Source of the DNA: Acidobacteriota bacterium
Lineage (GTDB): Bacteria; Acidobacteriota; Vicinamibacteria; Marinacidobacterales; Marinacidobacteraceae
Direction: 5' to 3'
DNA: 62,412 nt
Assembly: GCA_009840635.1 (NCBI GenBank)
Contig: VXNL01000086.1
Span: 1-62,412, forward strand
Shown here piece after piece: positions 51,006-58,850 of the stretch. Numbering within the stretch: position 1 is the first letter of the stretch; every line of letters starts with the position of its first letter. The notes under the pieces are model-generated. The model was given only the letters and a program-made list of their open reading frames with translations. It did no database searches and was not told the DNA's origin. A program made the translations under genes and the position numbers.

Positions 51006-52205
51006 TTGGGTTCCGACGCTGACGGCGGCGCCGGGATGTTCCACGAGCTGGCCGCCGGTGACCGCCGCGCCCTGGGCCGCGCAATCACCCTCGTGGAAGG
51101 CGGGGCCGCGGGAGCCCGCGAGGCGGCGCTGGCGCTCGAGTGGCCGGATCGGACCCGGGTGATCGCCCTGACCGGTCCGCCGGGAGTGGGGAAGAGCGAA
51201 CTGGCGAATCGCCTGGCGGCGTACTTCGCTGACGCCGGCCTTCGGGTGGCCGTACTGGCCGTCGATCCTTCGAGCCCCAGGACGGGAGGCGCCCTGCTCG
51301 GTGACCGGGTGCGGTTCACCGGAGACTCGGGGGCGGTCTTCTTCCGGAGCATGGCGGCCCGCACCGGGGAAGCGGGTCTGGCTCCCGAAGTCCCCGCGGT
51401 GCTGAGGCTGCTGGCGGCCGGCGGCGCGGAGCGCATTCTGCTCGAAACGGCCGGCGTGGGGCAGGGTGACGATTCGGTCCTGCGCCTCGCCGATCTCGGG
51501 ATCGCCGTTACCGCGGTGGGTCTGGGAGACGCCGTCCAGGCGGCCAAGGCCGGACTCTTCGAAGTGGCCGATTTCGTGGTGGTGAACCAGGCGGACCGGC
51601 CCGGTGCGGAGGCGATGGCCGCCTCGTTCCGGGCTCTGCGGTCGGGTCCCGTTTTCTTGACGTCCGCGATCGAGGGTACGGGAGTGGAGGAGCTGAGGGC
51701 GGCGGCGGAAGTCGAACTCGAGGCGCGTCACCCGCTGGATCGTTCAGCGGTGGCGGACGCGGACGGATCCAGGGCCGGGACGCCAGGTCCGGCGATCCGC
51801 CTGCACCACGTCGGTATCGCGATGAAGGACGGGAGCCGGGGGGCCGAGCTCTGGCGAGCCCTGCTGGGACTGCGCGAAACGGGCCGTTACCGGGTGGACG
51901 AGTTCGGGGTGCTGGCGCTGTTCCTGGCCCCCGAAGGTGAGCGGGCCCCGGCCGGTGGTTTCCTCGAACTGCTGGAACCCACGAGCGGGGACAGTCCCGT
52001 CGCCCGCTACCTGGATCGGCGGGGCGAGGGGCTCCATCACGTGTGTTTCGAAGTCGAGGACATCCACGCGACCCTCCGGGCTCTGGAAGCGCGTGGGGTT
52101 CGCCTGGTGGACCGGGAGCCGCGCCGCGGGGCCGGCGGCCACCTGGTCGCCTTCATCCATCCGGCGAGCGCCGGCGGGGTGTTGCTCGAACTGAAACAGG
52201 CCTAG
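51006..52205 (+). CDS. MeaB/ArgK-type GTPase fused to methylmalonyl-CoA epimerase
   Basis: 399 residues from a TTG with GGAGGG at good spacing. Residues about 12-245 are MeaB: Walker A GPPGVGKS (57-64), DPSSPRTGGALLGDR, ETAGVGQ and NQAD. Residues about 263-399 are a VOC-fold methylmalonyl-CoA epimerase with metal-ligand candidates His268 (RLHHVGIAM), Glu321 (GGFLELLEP), His344/345 (GLHHVCFEV) and Glu396 (LLELKQ). MeaB guards B12-dependent methylmalonyl-CoA mutase and the epimerase makes its substrate, so the two partners of one step are joined. The MeaB part is shorter than stand-alone versions, which are about 320 residues. No mutase gene lies in the window. Confidence 0.9.
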   Translation: MGSDADGGAGMFHELAAGDRRALGRAITLVEGGAAGAREAALALEWPDRTRVIALTGPPGVGKSELANRLAAYFADAGLRVAVLAVDPSSPRTGGALLGDRVRFTGDSGAVFFRSMAARTGEAGLAPEVPAVLRLLAAGGAERILLETAGVGQGDDSVLRLADLGIAVTAVGLGDAVQAAKAGLFEVADFVVVNQADRPGAEAMAASFRALRSGPVFLTSAIEGTGVEELRAAAEVELEARHPLDRSAVADADGSRAGTPGPAIRLHHVGIAMKDGSRGAELWRALLGLRETGRYRVDEFGVLALFLAPEGERAPAGGFLELLEPTSGDSPVARYLDRRGEGLHHVCFEVEDIHATLRALEARGVRLVDREPRRGAGGHLVAFIHPASAGGVLLELKQA

Positions 52206-52238
52206 GAATCCGCTGGGAAACCGGACGACGAAGCCGGA

Positions 52239-52244
52239 TACCCT
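52239..52244 (+). promoter_or_regulatory. -10-like hexamer of a predicted leaderless transcript
   Basis: TACCCT ends 8 bases before the ATG of the next membrane protein; no Shine-Dalgarno present. Confidence 0.35.
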
Positions 52245-52252
52245 TCGTTCGC

Positions 52253-52993
52253 ATGAAGCCCGCACTCTCGTTCCGGCGCGACCTGCTGATGCTGGTGGGC
52301 GGCGTCCCGGTCGCCTATGCGCTCGGACTGTGGGCGGGATCGATGGGGATCAGCGCCGCTCGCTGGCTGCTCCCGCTGCTGCTTGCCGCTCCGGCGATTC
52401 ATGGACTCTGGCGGTATCTGGGGGAGGGACGCCGTTCGGAGGCGGTCCGGCTGATGCTTGGCTGGGCGGCCGCGCTGGCCGTCTTCGGGCCGATCGCGAT
52501 GGCCGTTGCGCCCGGCGCCGCGGAGGCCGCGGTGTTCCAGGGCGCCGCCTACGGCGACGAGATGATGGCCTGGCTGGCCACCGGAGAAGGTGCCGAAGGG
52601 GATATCCGGCTCTTCTTGCCGATCCATCTGCAACGCCTGGCGATCTTCGTCCCGCTTTCCCTGGTGAGCGGCGGGGCGCTCGGACTCCTGATGGGCGCGG
52701 TGATGCTGAACTTCATGGACTTCTTCGTGGCTTCGTACGCCGTGGCGGCGAGCGGAGTGCCGTCGGCTCTTGCGTGGTTCCCCTGGGCCCTCTGCCGGGT
52801 GGCGGCTTTCGTGATCCTCGGGGTCGTTTGCGCCGAACCGCTGGTCCGGCGGCTCGGCAAGGTGAGCGCGCCACTGGAGCCCGGGAGGCGCCGTCTCCTC
52901 TACGTGGCCGGTGGACTCCTGGTCGCCGACGTGGCGCTCAAGGCCGCGCTCGCCCCCATGTGGGGACGCTTCCTGGCGGGCTTTCTCAACTGA
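52253..52993 (+). CDS. Integral membrane protein of unknown function
   Basis: 246 residues with about six hydrophobic helices (about 8-30, 36-52, 62-84, 122-146, 160-180, 215-240). The N-terminal part, LMLVGGVPVAYALGLWAGSM, and central LVSGGALGLLMGAVMLNFMD have Gly/Ala-rich helix packing. I recognise no family motif. The gene starts 47 bases after the MeaB-epimerase stop, with its own likely -10. It is followed by a block of repeats and a tRNA on the other strand. Confidence 0.65.
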   Translation: MKPALSFRRDLLMLVGGVPVAYALGLWAGSMGISAARWLLPLLLAAPAIHGLWRYLGEGRRSEAVRLMLGWAAALAVFGPIAMAVAPGAAEAAVFQGAAYGDEMMAWLATGEGAEGDIRLFLPIHLQRLAIFVPLSLVSGGALGLLMGAVMLNFMDFFVASYAVAASGVPSALAWFPWALCRVAAFVILGVVCAEPLVRRLGKVSAPLEPGRRRLLYVAGGLLVADVALKAALAPMWGRFLAGFLN

Positions 52994-52995
52994 CG

Positions 52996-53061
52996 GCGCG
53001 CCGGCTTGGAACGCCGGTCTCCAGACCGGCACCGCGGCGCTCCGCGCCGCGCCCGTCGCAA
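52996..53061 (+). repeat. Interspersed GC-rich dyad repeat, copy B2
   Basis: CGGCTTGGAACGCCGGT with core GCCGGTctccagACCGGC, then GCACCGCGGCGCTCCGCGCC. It begins 3 bases after the stop of the membrane protein and lies in tandem with the A3 copy 62 bases further. Confidence 0.85.
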
Positions 53062-53083
53062 CCCCGCCCGGAAAAGGCGGTTC

Positions 53084-53116
53084 CCACCTCTGCCCGGAGT
53101 CCGAGGGCGGAGGTGG
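53084..53116. other. 12-bp GC hairpin between repeats B2 and A3
   Basis: CCACCTCTGCCC (53084-53095) pairs with GGGCGGAGGTGG (53105-53116), one G-U pair, 9-base loop. It may terminate the upstream gene or belong to the repeat block. Confidence 0.4.
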
Positions 53117-53122
53117 CACGTC

Positions 53123-53170
53123 CGGCTTGGAACGCCGGCTTCAGCCGGCACAGCCCGCCGCAGGCGGGCG
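53123..53170 (+). repeat. Interspersed GC-rich dyad repeat, copy A3
   Basis: GGCTTGGAACGCCGGCTTCA, GCCGGC and then CCCGCCgcaGGCGGG: nearly the same as copy A1. Same orientation as B2 in front of it. Confidence 0.85.
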
Positions 53171-53264
53171 GACGGCGTACCGCTGCGTCGTGTGAAGAGC
53201 GGGCGGCAGCGGATGTGCGTGACTCACCCATACGGGATGGCCGCCAACGATCCGGACCCGCCCG

Positions 53265-53339
53265 TGGTGGGCGATGCAGGATTTGAACCTGCGACTTCTA
53301 CCGTGTGAAGGTAGCACTCTCCCGCTGAGTTAATCGCCC
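53265..53339 (-). tRNA. tRNA-Val (anticodon CAC)
   Basis: On the minus strand: acceptor GGGCGAT pairs with ATCGCCC, a D-arm ACTC-loop-GAGT, an anticodon stem CTACC/GGTAG with loop TTCACAC giving anticodon CAC, a T-arm GCAGG-TTCAAAT-CCTGC, discriminator A and an encoded CCA. The 75 bases fold as a complete cloverleaf. CAC reads GUG. Repeats lie on its 3' side. I see no integration-site duplication next to it. Confidence 0.93.
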
Positions 53340-53575
53340 ATTCCCGGGTTCCAAGAGGGCCGGCGATCTGACGCCGAACCCCACCTACGGAAGGCAGGGA
53401 CGCTAGCAATCCGCCTGTTTCCCGTCAACCCGAGTGAGGAGCGTTTTCTTCAGGCGGGGCCCGGGCGAGGGGGTATCCGGCCCAGGATGGACGAGCCAAC
53501 CTGGTCTCAGACTAAGTCGATAATGGATGGAGCGATCCGGGTACCGGACACCCCCGGCATCACAGGAGTCCACCG

Positions 53576-53806
53576 ATGGATCAGGTCAACATCAACGCCG
53601 CCAAGACGCATCTTTCGAGGCTCATCGCCCGAGTCGAGAAAGGCGAGCAAATCCTCATCGCCAAGGCCGGTAAACCGGTGGCCCGCCTCGTTCCCGTTCG
53701 TCGGGCGATGCGACGGACGCCGGGGACCGGACGGCAGTCCCTGACGATCCGTGATGACTTCGACGATCCGTTGCCGCCGGAAATCATGAAGTACTTCGAG
53801 TTGTGA
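53576..53806 (+). CDS. Phd/YefM-family antitoxin, apparently orphan
   Basis: 76 residues with AGGAG before the ATG. VNINAAKTHLSRLIARVEKG and ILIAKAGKPVARLVPVRR are the Phd-type DNA-binding domain. The C-terminal tail DDPLPPEIMKYFEL ends like VapB-type antitoxins. A PIN toxin would be expected right after it, but only a 32-codon frame overlaps its stop. So the toxin was lost or lies elsewhere. Confidence 0.85.
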   Translation: MDQVNINAAKTHLSRLIARVEKGEQILIAKAGKPVARLVPVRRAMRRTPGTGRQSLTIRDDFDDPLPPEIMKYFEL

Positions 53807-53901
53807 CCTGCCTGCATTCGGCATTGGCGTCGTTGGAGGAGCTCGCGTTGGGCAACAAGGACAGCGCGTTCGACGACTCCGGCGTCGAACGTCTCTGGTA
53901 G
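53803..53901 (+). other. 32-codon overlapping frame after the orphan antitoxin
   Basis: A GTG overlaps the antitoxin stop (GTGA) and opens 32 codons: VTCLHSALASLEELA and so on, ending DSGVERLW. It has no PIN residues. It may be a relic of a toxin gene or chance. Not called as a gene. Confidence 0.25.
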
Positions 53902-53930
53902 TGACGAGCGGCGAGTCCTTCCCTCCGCCC

Positions 53931-54722
53931 TCAGGCGAGGTCGACGATCACCGGAGCGTGATCGGGCCTGCCAGTCCTTCCCCGGTTCTCGTGCGGGCTA
54001 TGGACGATGCTGGCCGATCGAAGGCGTTCAACGACGGCTGGATTGCCCAGCACCAGGTCAAGCCGCAGCCCCTTGTTCTGCACATAGAAATCGCGGCGCC
54101 ACCACCAAGTGAACAGCCTTCCTTCCGGGTTCAGATGGCGAACCAAGTCGGACCAACCGGCTTCCGCAAACGACCGGATCCGTGACCGCTCATCTTCCCT
54201 GAAGCCGGGCTCGCGCCTGCCGCGTTTCTTGCCGTACCAGTGCTTCCAGTCGTCAATCGGCTCGGGGGCGATGTTGAAGTCCCCGCAAAGCACTGCGGGC
54301 ATGTCTTTGTGCGCCGACTCGCGCACGTACTCGGCGAGCGCGTCGAGCCACTCAAGCTTCCGCTCGACGCCTGACGGACCCTTGCCGCTCGCAATCGGGA
54401 CATAGACGGTGGTGAACAGCAGTCCTGCCGTTTGAACGGTCAGCAACCGGGCGCCCTGGTCCTCCTGTCCGAGAAGGCCTTTCCGTGTTACCACCAAGGG
54501 TTGCCGGCCAAGGATCGCAACGCCGCACTGACCCCCGTGCCCATGGAAGGCCGCGCCATATCCCTCAGCCTCGAATATGGGCTGGTAGTGCTCCCGAAAT
54601 GCGTCGTCGTCCGTTTTGGTCTCCTGTAGCGCCACGACATGGGGTCGGTTCTCACGGAGCCAACTCACCAGCTCGTCTCGTCGCGCCTTGAGGCTGTTGA
54701 TGTTCCAGGTTGCTATTTTCAT
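53931..54722 (-). CDS. xthA: Exodeoxyribonuclease III
   Basis: 263 residues. Family motifs: KIATWNINSLKAR, the metal Glu in VALQETKTDD, YVPIASGKGPSGVERK, GDFNIAPEPIDDWKHW and the final catalytic DHAPVIVDL. It acts on AP sites and 3' blocks in base-excision repair. A -10-like TACTCT lies 8 bases before the ATG on the minus strand, with no Shine-Dalgarno. The gene is convergent with the orphan antitoxin. Confidence 0.95.
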   Translation of the reverse strand: MKIATWNINSLKARRDELVSWLRENRPHVVALQETKTDDDAFREHYQPIFEAEGYGAAFHGHGGQCGVAILGRQPLVVTRKGLLGQEDQGARLLTVQTAGLLFTTVYVPIASGKGPSGVERKLEWLDALAEYVRESAHKDMPAVLCGDFNIAPEPIDDWKHWYGKKRGRREPGFREDERSRIRSFAEAGWSDLVRHLNPEGRLFTWWWRRDFYVQNKGLRLDLVLGNPAVVERLRSASIVHSPHENRGRTGRPDHAPVIVDLA

Positions 54723-54730
54723 GTTGACCG

Positions 54731-54736
54731 AGAGTA
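54731..54736 (-). promoter_or_regulatory. -10-like hexamer of a predicted leaderless transcript (xthA)
   Basis: On the minus strand TACTCT is followed by 8 bases and then the xthA ATG; no Shine-Dalgarno. Confidence 0.45.
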
Positions 54737-54800
54737 GATCAGTGTCACGACAAAGCCTGTCACGCCGCTAGCGTGTAATGCGCTTTGGGCGGGTGCAAAG

Positions 54801-54866
54801 TCACGACGTGCGCGACGCTCCGCGCCGCGCGTGCCGGCTAAAGCCGGCGTTCCAAGCCGGTGCGCC
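54801..54866 (-). repeat. Interspersed GC-rich dyad repeat, copy A4 (hybrid)
   Basis: Starts with the B-type flank GTCACGACGTGCGCG but has an A-type core, GCCGGCtaaaGCCGGC, then GTTCCAAGCCGG. The mixture of parts shows the two types share flanks and exchange cores. Confidence 0.85.
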
Positions 54867-54881
54867 ATGACGGTGGGTGGA

Positions 54882-54943
54882 GTCACGACGTGCGCGGCGC
54901 GGCGCGCCGCGGTGCCGGTCTGGAGACCGGCGTTGCAAGCCGG
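54882..54943 (-). repeat. Interspersed GC-rich dyad repeat, copy B3
   Basis: GTCACGACGTGCGCGGCGC with core GCCGGTctggagACCGGC. Nearly the same as B1. It follows A4 in the same orientation and ends 11 bases before the pyk stop. Confidence 0.85.
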
Positions 54944-54953
54944 AGGCGTCGCC

Positions 54954-56369
54954 CTAGAAGGACTCCACCTTCATCATGTTCGTGGCGCCGCTGAGCTGGT
55001 GGGTCCCGCAGACGACCACCACGCGGTCGCCGGAGGCGACGAAGCGTTCGGAGCGGAGCTGGTCGAGTGCCCGGCTGAGCATCTGGTCGGTGCTTCGGAA
55101 CCGCCGATTGCGCATGGGACGGACACCCCAGCGCAGCGCCAACCGCCGGTAGACGCGATCCGACGTGGTGAAACCGAAGATCCCGCAGCGCGGCCGCATG
55201 CGGCTCACCTGGCGGACGGTGGCTCCCGAATCGGTGAAGGCGACGATGTAGGCGGCGTCGATGGTCGCGGCCGCCTCGCGGGCGGCGGCGGCGATCGCGT
55301 GCTCGATCCGGCTCCGGTCGATGAGAGCCTGGTAGTGCGGCAGTTCGCCGAAGTCCGCGTGCTGTTCGGTGTAGGTGGCGAGGCGGTCGAGCGTCCGTAC
55401 CGCCTCGATGGGGTATTCGCCCACCGATGTTTCCCCGGAGAGCATCACCGCGTCGCTGCCGTCGAGGATCGCGTTCGCGACGTCGGAGGCCTCGGCCCGG
55501 GTCGGCATCGGATGGGAGATCATCGAGTCCAGCATCTGGGTCGCCGTGATGGCGATCTTTCCCCGGGAATTCGCCTGGCGAATCACCCATTTCTGGACGA
55601 TGGGAACGCGCTCGGACGAGGTCTCGACGCCGAGATCGCCCCGGGCGACCATCACTCCGTCGGAGACATGGAGGATCTCCTCCAGGTTCTCGAGCGCCTC
55701 CGGCCGCTCGATCTTCGCGATGATCGGGATGTCGTCGCGATCGAGCCGCGCGAGCAGCCCCCGGACGGTCTCGACATCTCGCGCCCGCTGGACGAAGGAC
55801 ACCGCGAGGTAGTCCACACCGGCGTCCACCGCCGCCTGCAGGTCGGTCCGGTCCTTCACCGTGAGCGAAGGTCCGGACAGCGGCACGCCGGGCAGGTTGA
55901 TGCCCTTCCGGGACAGGAGGACGCCCCCGATCACGACTTCGGTCTGCACGTCGCGGTCGGCGCTCTTGAGAACCCGCAGCTTCAGCAGCCCGTCGTCGAT
56001 CAGGATGAAGTCCCCCGGGCGCACGTCCCGGGCGAGCTGCGGATACGTCGTCGAAACGGCCTCCGCGCTCCCCTCGACACTCCGGGAGGTGAGCACGAAC
56101 CGGGCGCCCGGTCTCAGCTCGACACCTTCTGCGGGGACCTCGCAGACCCGCATCTTCGGTCCCGCCAGATCGGCGAGCGTGGCGACGGCGCGGCCCGCCT
56201 TGCGAGCCGCCCGGCGCACGGCGCGGACCCGGCTCTGCAGGCTGGTGGCGGTCTCGTGGGCGCAGTTGAGCCGGGCCGCGTCCATCCCGGCGTCCACGAG
56301 CGCCTCGACGGTCCTGGCGGGGCGCGTCGCCGGACCCAGCGTGGCGATGATCTTGGTTCGGCGAAACAT
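54954..56369 (-). CDS. pyk: Pyruvate kinase, predicted K+-independent type
   Basis: 471 residues, full length. TKIIATLGPATR opens the A domain; IAKIERPEALENL holds the catalytic Lys; MVARGDLGVE and ITATQMLDSMI follow; the C domain ends near CGTHQLSGATNMM. Converts PEP and ADP to pyruvate and ATP. Odd points: the usual RLNFSHG reads RLNCAHE (Ala at a K+-ligand Ser), and the usual LDTKGPEIR reads ADLAGPKMR, with Lys72 where K+-dependent enzymes have Glu. Lys at this place is known from K+-independent enzymes. It follows a glycosyltransferase gene by one base. Confidence 0.93.
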   Translation of the reverse strand: MFRRTKIIATLGPATRPARTVEALVDAGMDAARLNCAHETATSLQSRVRAVRRAARKAGRAVATLADLAGPKMRVCEVPAEGVELRPGARFVLTSRSVEGSAEAVSTTYPQLARDVRPGDFILIDDGLLKLRVLKSADRDVQTEVVIGGVLLSRKGINLPGVPLSGPSLTVKDRTDLQAAVDAGVDYLAVSFVQRARDVETVRGLLARLDRDDIPIIAKIERPEALENLEEILHVSDGVMVARGDLGVETSSERVPIVQKWVIRQANSRGKIAITATQMLDSMISHPMPTRAEASDVANAILDGSDAVMLSGETSVGEYPIEAVRTLDRLATYTEQHADFGELPHYQALIDRSRIEHAIAAAAREAAATIDAAYIVAFTDSGATVRQVSRMRPRCGIFGFTTSDRVYRRLALRWGVRPMRNRRFRSTDQMLSRALDQLRSERFVASGDRVVVVCGTHQLSGATNMMKVESF

Positions 56370-56370
56370 G

Positions 56371-57096
56371 TCAGCCGTCTTGCGGTTCGGCCTCCGTCTT
56401 CCGGATGCGGGGAGGATCCGCGCTCCGGGGGCGCAGAACGGTCAGCAGGACCTTGAGGCCGGCGAGGAAGGAACCCGGCAGCGTGGAATCCCGGCCGCTT
56501 TCTCCGGTCGGCCGCCGGCTCGAAACCGGGACCTCGACCGACGTGATGCGCGCCCGGGCGGCGTTCACCTGCATCTCGGCGAGCCAGCCGTAGTCCGGAT
56601 CCGAAAGGTTCAACTGCGACAGCGCCTGCCAGCGGATAGCCCGGAAGGGCCCGAGATCCGTGAAGCGATAGCCGTAGAACAGGAGGATGAGCCGCGTCGC
56701 GATCCAGTGTCCGAAGCGGACCAGCCCCGGATAGGCCCCGGAATCCGGGTTCCCCCGGCTCCGCGAACCCATGACGAAGTCCACTCGCGGAGACAGGAGC
56801 GGCGACAGCACCGCGGGAAGTTCCTCGGCGTCGTCCGTTCCGTCGCCGCGCAGGAACACGACGACATCGGGCGGCTCGGGCGCGAGGTGGACCATCCCGG
56901 TGAGGCAGGCGCGCCCGTATCCCGGGCGTCCCTCCTCGACGGCGGTGGCTCCGTAGCGGCGGGCGGCGTCGGCGAACTCGGCGCCCGGGGCGCCGACGAC
57001 CACGATTTCCCGCAGATGGTCGTGGGGAAGAGCCGCCAGTACCCGGGAAAGCTCCGGTCCGCCGCCTGGTGCGGGAATGATCGCCGCCGTTCGCAC
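56371..57096 (-). CDS. GT2-family glycosyltransferase (DPM1/WcaA-like)
   Basis: 241 residues, GTG start. IIPAPGGGPELSRVLAAL resembles the nucleotide-binding start of GT2 enzymes, VFLRGDGTDDAEELP has the DxD-type acidic cluster, and DFVMGSRSRGNPDSG plus FTDLGPFRAIRW are family features. It lacks a C-terminal membrane domain. It probably transfers a sugar from a nucleotide- or polyprenyl-linked donor. Only one base separates it from pyk, so the pair is cotranscribed. Divergent from a lipoprotein gene across 50 bases. Confidence 0.85.
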   Translation of the reverse strand: MRTAAIIPAPGGGPELSRVLAALPHDHLREIVVVGAPGAEFADAARRYGATAVEEGRPGYGRACLTGMVHLAPEPPDVVVFLRGDGTDDAEELPAVLSPLLSPRVDFVMGSRSRGNPDSGAYPGLVRFGHWIATRLILLFYGYRFTDLGPFRAIRWQALSQLNLSDPDYGWLAEMQVNAARARITSVEVPVSSRRPTGESGRDSTLPGSFLAGLKVLLTVLRPRSADPPRIRKTEAEPQDG

Positions 57097-57133
57097 GTTG
57101 AAAGTTGCGGGCGAGTATACGGGGCGGTTCCCG

Positions 57134-57139
57134 TAGGAT
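57134..57139 (+). promoter_or_regulatory. -10-like hexamer of a predicted leaderless transcript
   Basis: TAGGAT ends 7 bases before the GTG at 57147. The ATG at 57138 lies inside this hexamer and is therefore the less likely start. Confidence 0.4.
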
Positions 57140-57146
57140 GGGCGCC

Positions 57147-58781
57147 GTGAACGACCCGCCGATCCGATTCCGAACGCTCCTGCTTGCCGGCGGTTTGCTC
57201 GGCTTCGCCTGCTCGGCCGCTTCGCCGCCGGAGGCCGGGGAGGGTGCGGCGGTCCTCTTCCGGGGCGGGCAGATCCTCGACGGGACCGGGAATCCCTGGT
57301 ACCGCGGCGACGTGCTCGTCGTGGGGGAGCGCATCGCCCGCGTCGGCGTCATCCCCGCGGACGAGCTCCCCGCGGAGACACGCGAGATCGACATCGCCGG
57401 ACTCACCCTCATGCCCGGTTTCATCGATCCGCACTCGCATGCCGGCCCCGGGCTCGCCACGCCCGAACTCCGCGCGGGGGCACCGGTCATCCGGCAGGGG
57501 ATCACGACCGTGATGGTGAATCCCGACGGGGGTGGCGACGTGGATCTGGCGGAGCAGCGGCGCCGCTTCGAGGAGGGGGGGATCGGTGTCCACGTGGCGC
57601 TGATGATCGGCCACGGGGCGGTCCGGCGGGAAGTGCTCGGGATGGAGGCCCGCCCGCCGACCGAAGACGAGTTCGAGCGGATGGCCGGGCTGGTGCGCGC
57701 CGGAATGGATGCCGGGGCCTTCGGAATGACGGGAGGCCTCTATTACGCGCCCGGAAGCTACGCGGAAAACGACGAGGTCGTGCGCCTGGCGGCCGAGATC
57801 GCGCCGTTCGGCGCCTTCGTCAGTCACATTCGCGACGAGAGCGACTACAACATCGGGCTGGTCGCGGCGGTCGAGGAAGTCATCGAGGTGGCCGAGGCAC
57901 AGGGCATCCGCGGCGTGGTGACCCATTTCAAGGCGCTTGGCCCTCCGGTATGGGGCTTGAGCCGGGAGGCCACCGCCGCCATCGACGCCGCCCGCGCCCG
58001 GGGGGTGGAAGTGTTCGCGGACCAGTACCCGTACGAGGCCTCCGGCACGAGCATCGTCGGGGCGCTGGTTCCGCGCTGGGCGCTCGCCGGCGAAACCATG
58101 CCGGGGATGCCGTCGCCCCTCGAAACCCGGCTTGCGAGTCCCCAGGAGCGAGCGCGTCTGCGCGCCGACATGCTGGTGGCGCTGGAACGTCGGGGCGGCG
58201 CCGAGACGCTGCTGCTCTCCCGCCACCGGGCGGACACCTCGCTCGAAGGCCGCTATCTCAGTGACGTCGCGGAGGAGTGGGGTCTCGAACCCATCGACGC
58301 GGCGCTCCGCCTGCTCGACGCCGGCGGGGCCGGGCTCGTGTCCTTCAACATGTCGGAGGAGGACATCGCGCACATCATGACCCGCGAGTGGACGATGGGT
58401 TCCTCAGACGGGGGGCTCGTTCCACCGGGCGAGGGGCGCCCGCACCCACGCTTCTACGGCGCGTTTCCGAGGCGCATCGCCCGCTACGTGAGGGAACGGG
58501 AGGTGCTGACCCTGGCGGAAGCGGTCCGGGGCATGACGAGCCTGACCGCAACGGTGTTCCGGATGCACGACCGGGGACAGATTGCCGCGGGCCGCATCGC
58601 CGACCTCCTGGTGGTGGACATCGAGGAATTCGGTGATGCTGCCACCTACGAGAACCCGCACGCCCTCGCCGAAGGGATCGTGCACGCGCTGGTGGCCGGA
58701 GTCTTCGCCATCGAGGACGGCGAGACGACCGGGGCGCTCGCCGGCCGGGTGCTGACGCCGCACTGGATGGGCGGGGAATGA
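57147..58781 (+). CDS. D-aminoacylase/N-acyl-D-amino-acid deacylase-like lipoprotein
   Basis: 544 residues from the GTG. Lipobox FACSAA, Cys22. The amidohydrolase fold begins LFRGGQILDGTGNPWYRGDV; GFIDPHSHAGPG holds the first metal His pair. Next are GMTGGLYYAPGSYAENDEVV, FVSHIRDESDYNIG, VVTHFKALGPPVWG, VFADQYPYEASGTSI and WTMGSSDGGLVPPGEGRPHP with the catalytic Asp. The organisation is that of D-aminoacylases, which cleave N-acyl-D-amino acids. Being a lipoprotein it would act outside the cytoplasm. Divergent from the GT2/pyk operon. Confidence 0.9.
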   Translation: MNDPPIRFRTLLLAGGLLGFACSAASPPEAGEGAAVLFRGGQILDGTGNPWYRGDVLVVGERIARVGVIPADELPAETREIDIAGLTLMPGFIDPHSHAGPGLATPELRAGAPVIRQGITTVMVNPDGGGDVDLAEQRRRFEEGGIGVHVALMIGHGAVRREVLGMEARPPTEDEFERMAGLVRAGMDAGAFGMTGGLYYAPGSYAENDEVVRLAAEIAPFGAFVSHIRDESDYNIGLVAAVEEVIEVAEAQGIRGVVTHFKALGPPVWGLSREATAAIDAARARGVEVFADQYPYEASGTSIVGALVPRWALAGETMPGMPSPLETRLASPQERARLRADMLVALERRGGAETLLLSRHRADTSLEGRYLSDVAEEWGLEPIDAALRLLDAGGAGLVSFNMSEEDIAHIMTREWTMGSSDGGLVPPGEGRPHPRFYGAFPRRIARYVREREVLTLAEAVRGMTSLTATVFRMHDRGQIAAGRIADLLVVDIEEFGDAATYENPHALAEGIVHALVAGVFAIEDGETTGALAGRVLTPHWMGGE

Positions 58782-58850
58782 TCTGCGCGTCCGCCAGGTC
58801 ACGGCCGCCAGGCCACGCGCTACCGTTTCCGCCGTACGAAGGAGAACCAC

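Noticed and set aside
52994..54950. CRISPR array formed by the closely spaced repeats around the tRNA and pyk
   Set aside because: Repeats are inverted in part, differ in core, and are not separated by unique spacers of constant length; no cas genes nearby.
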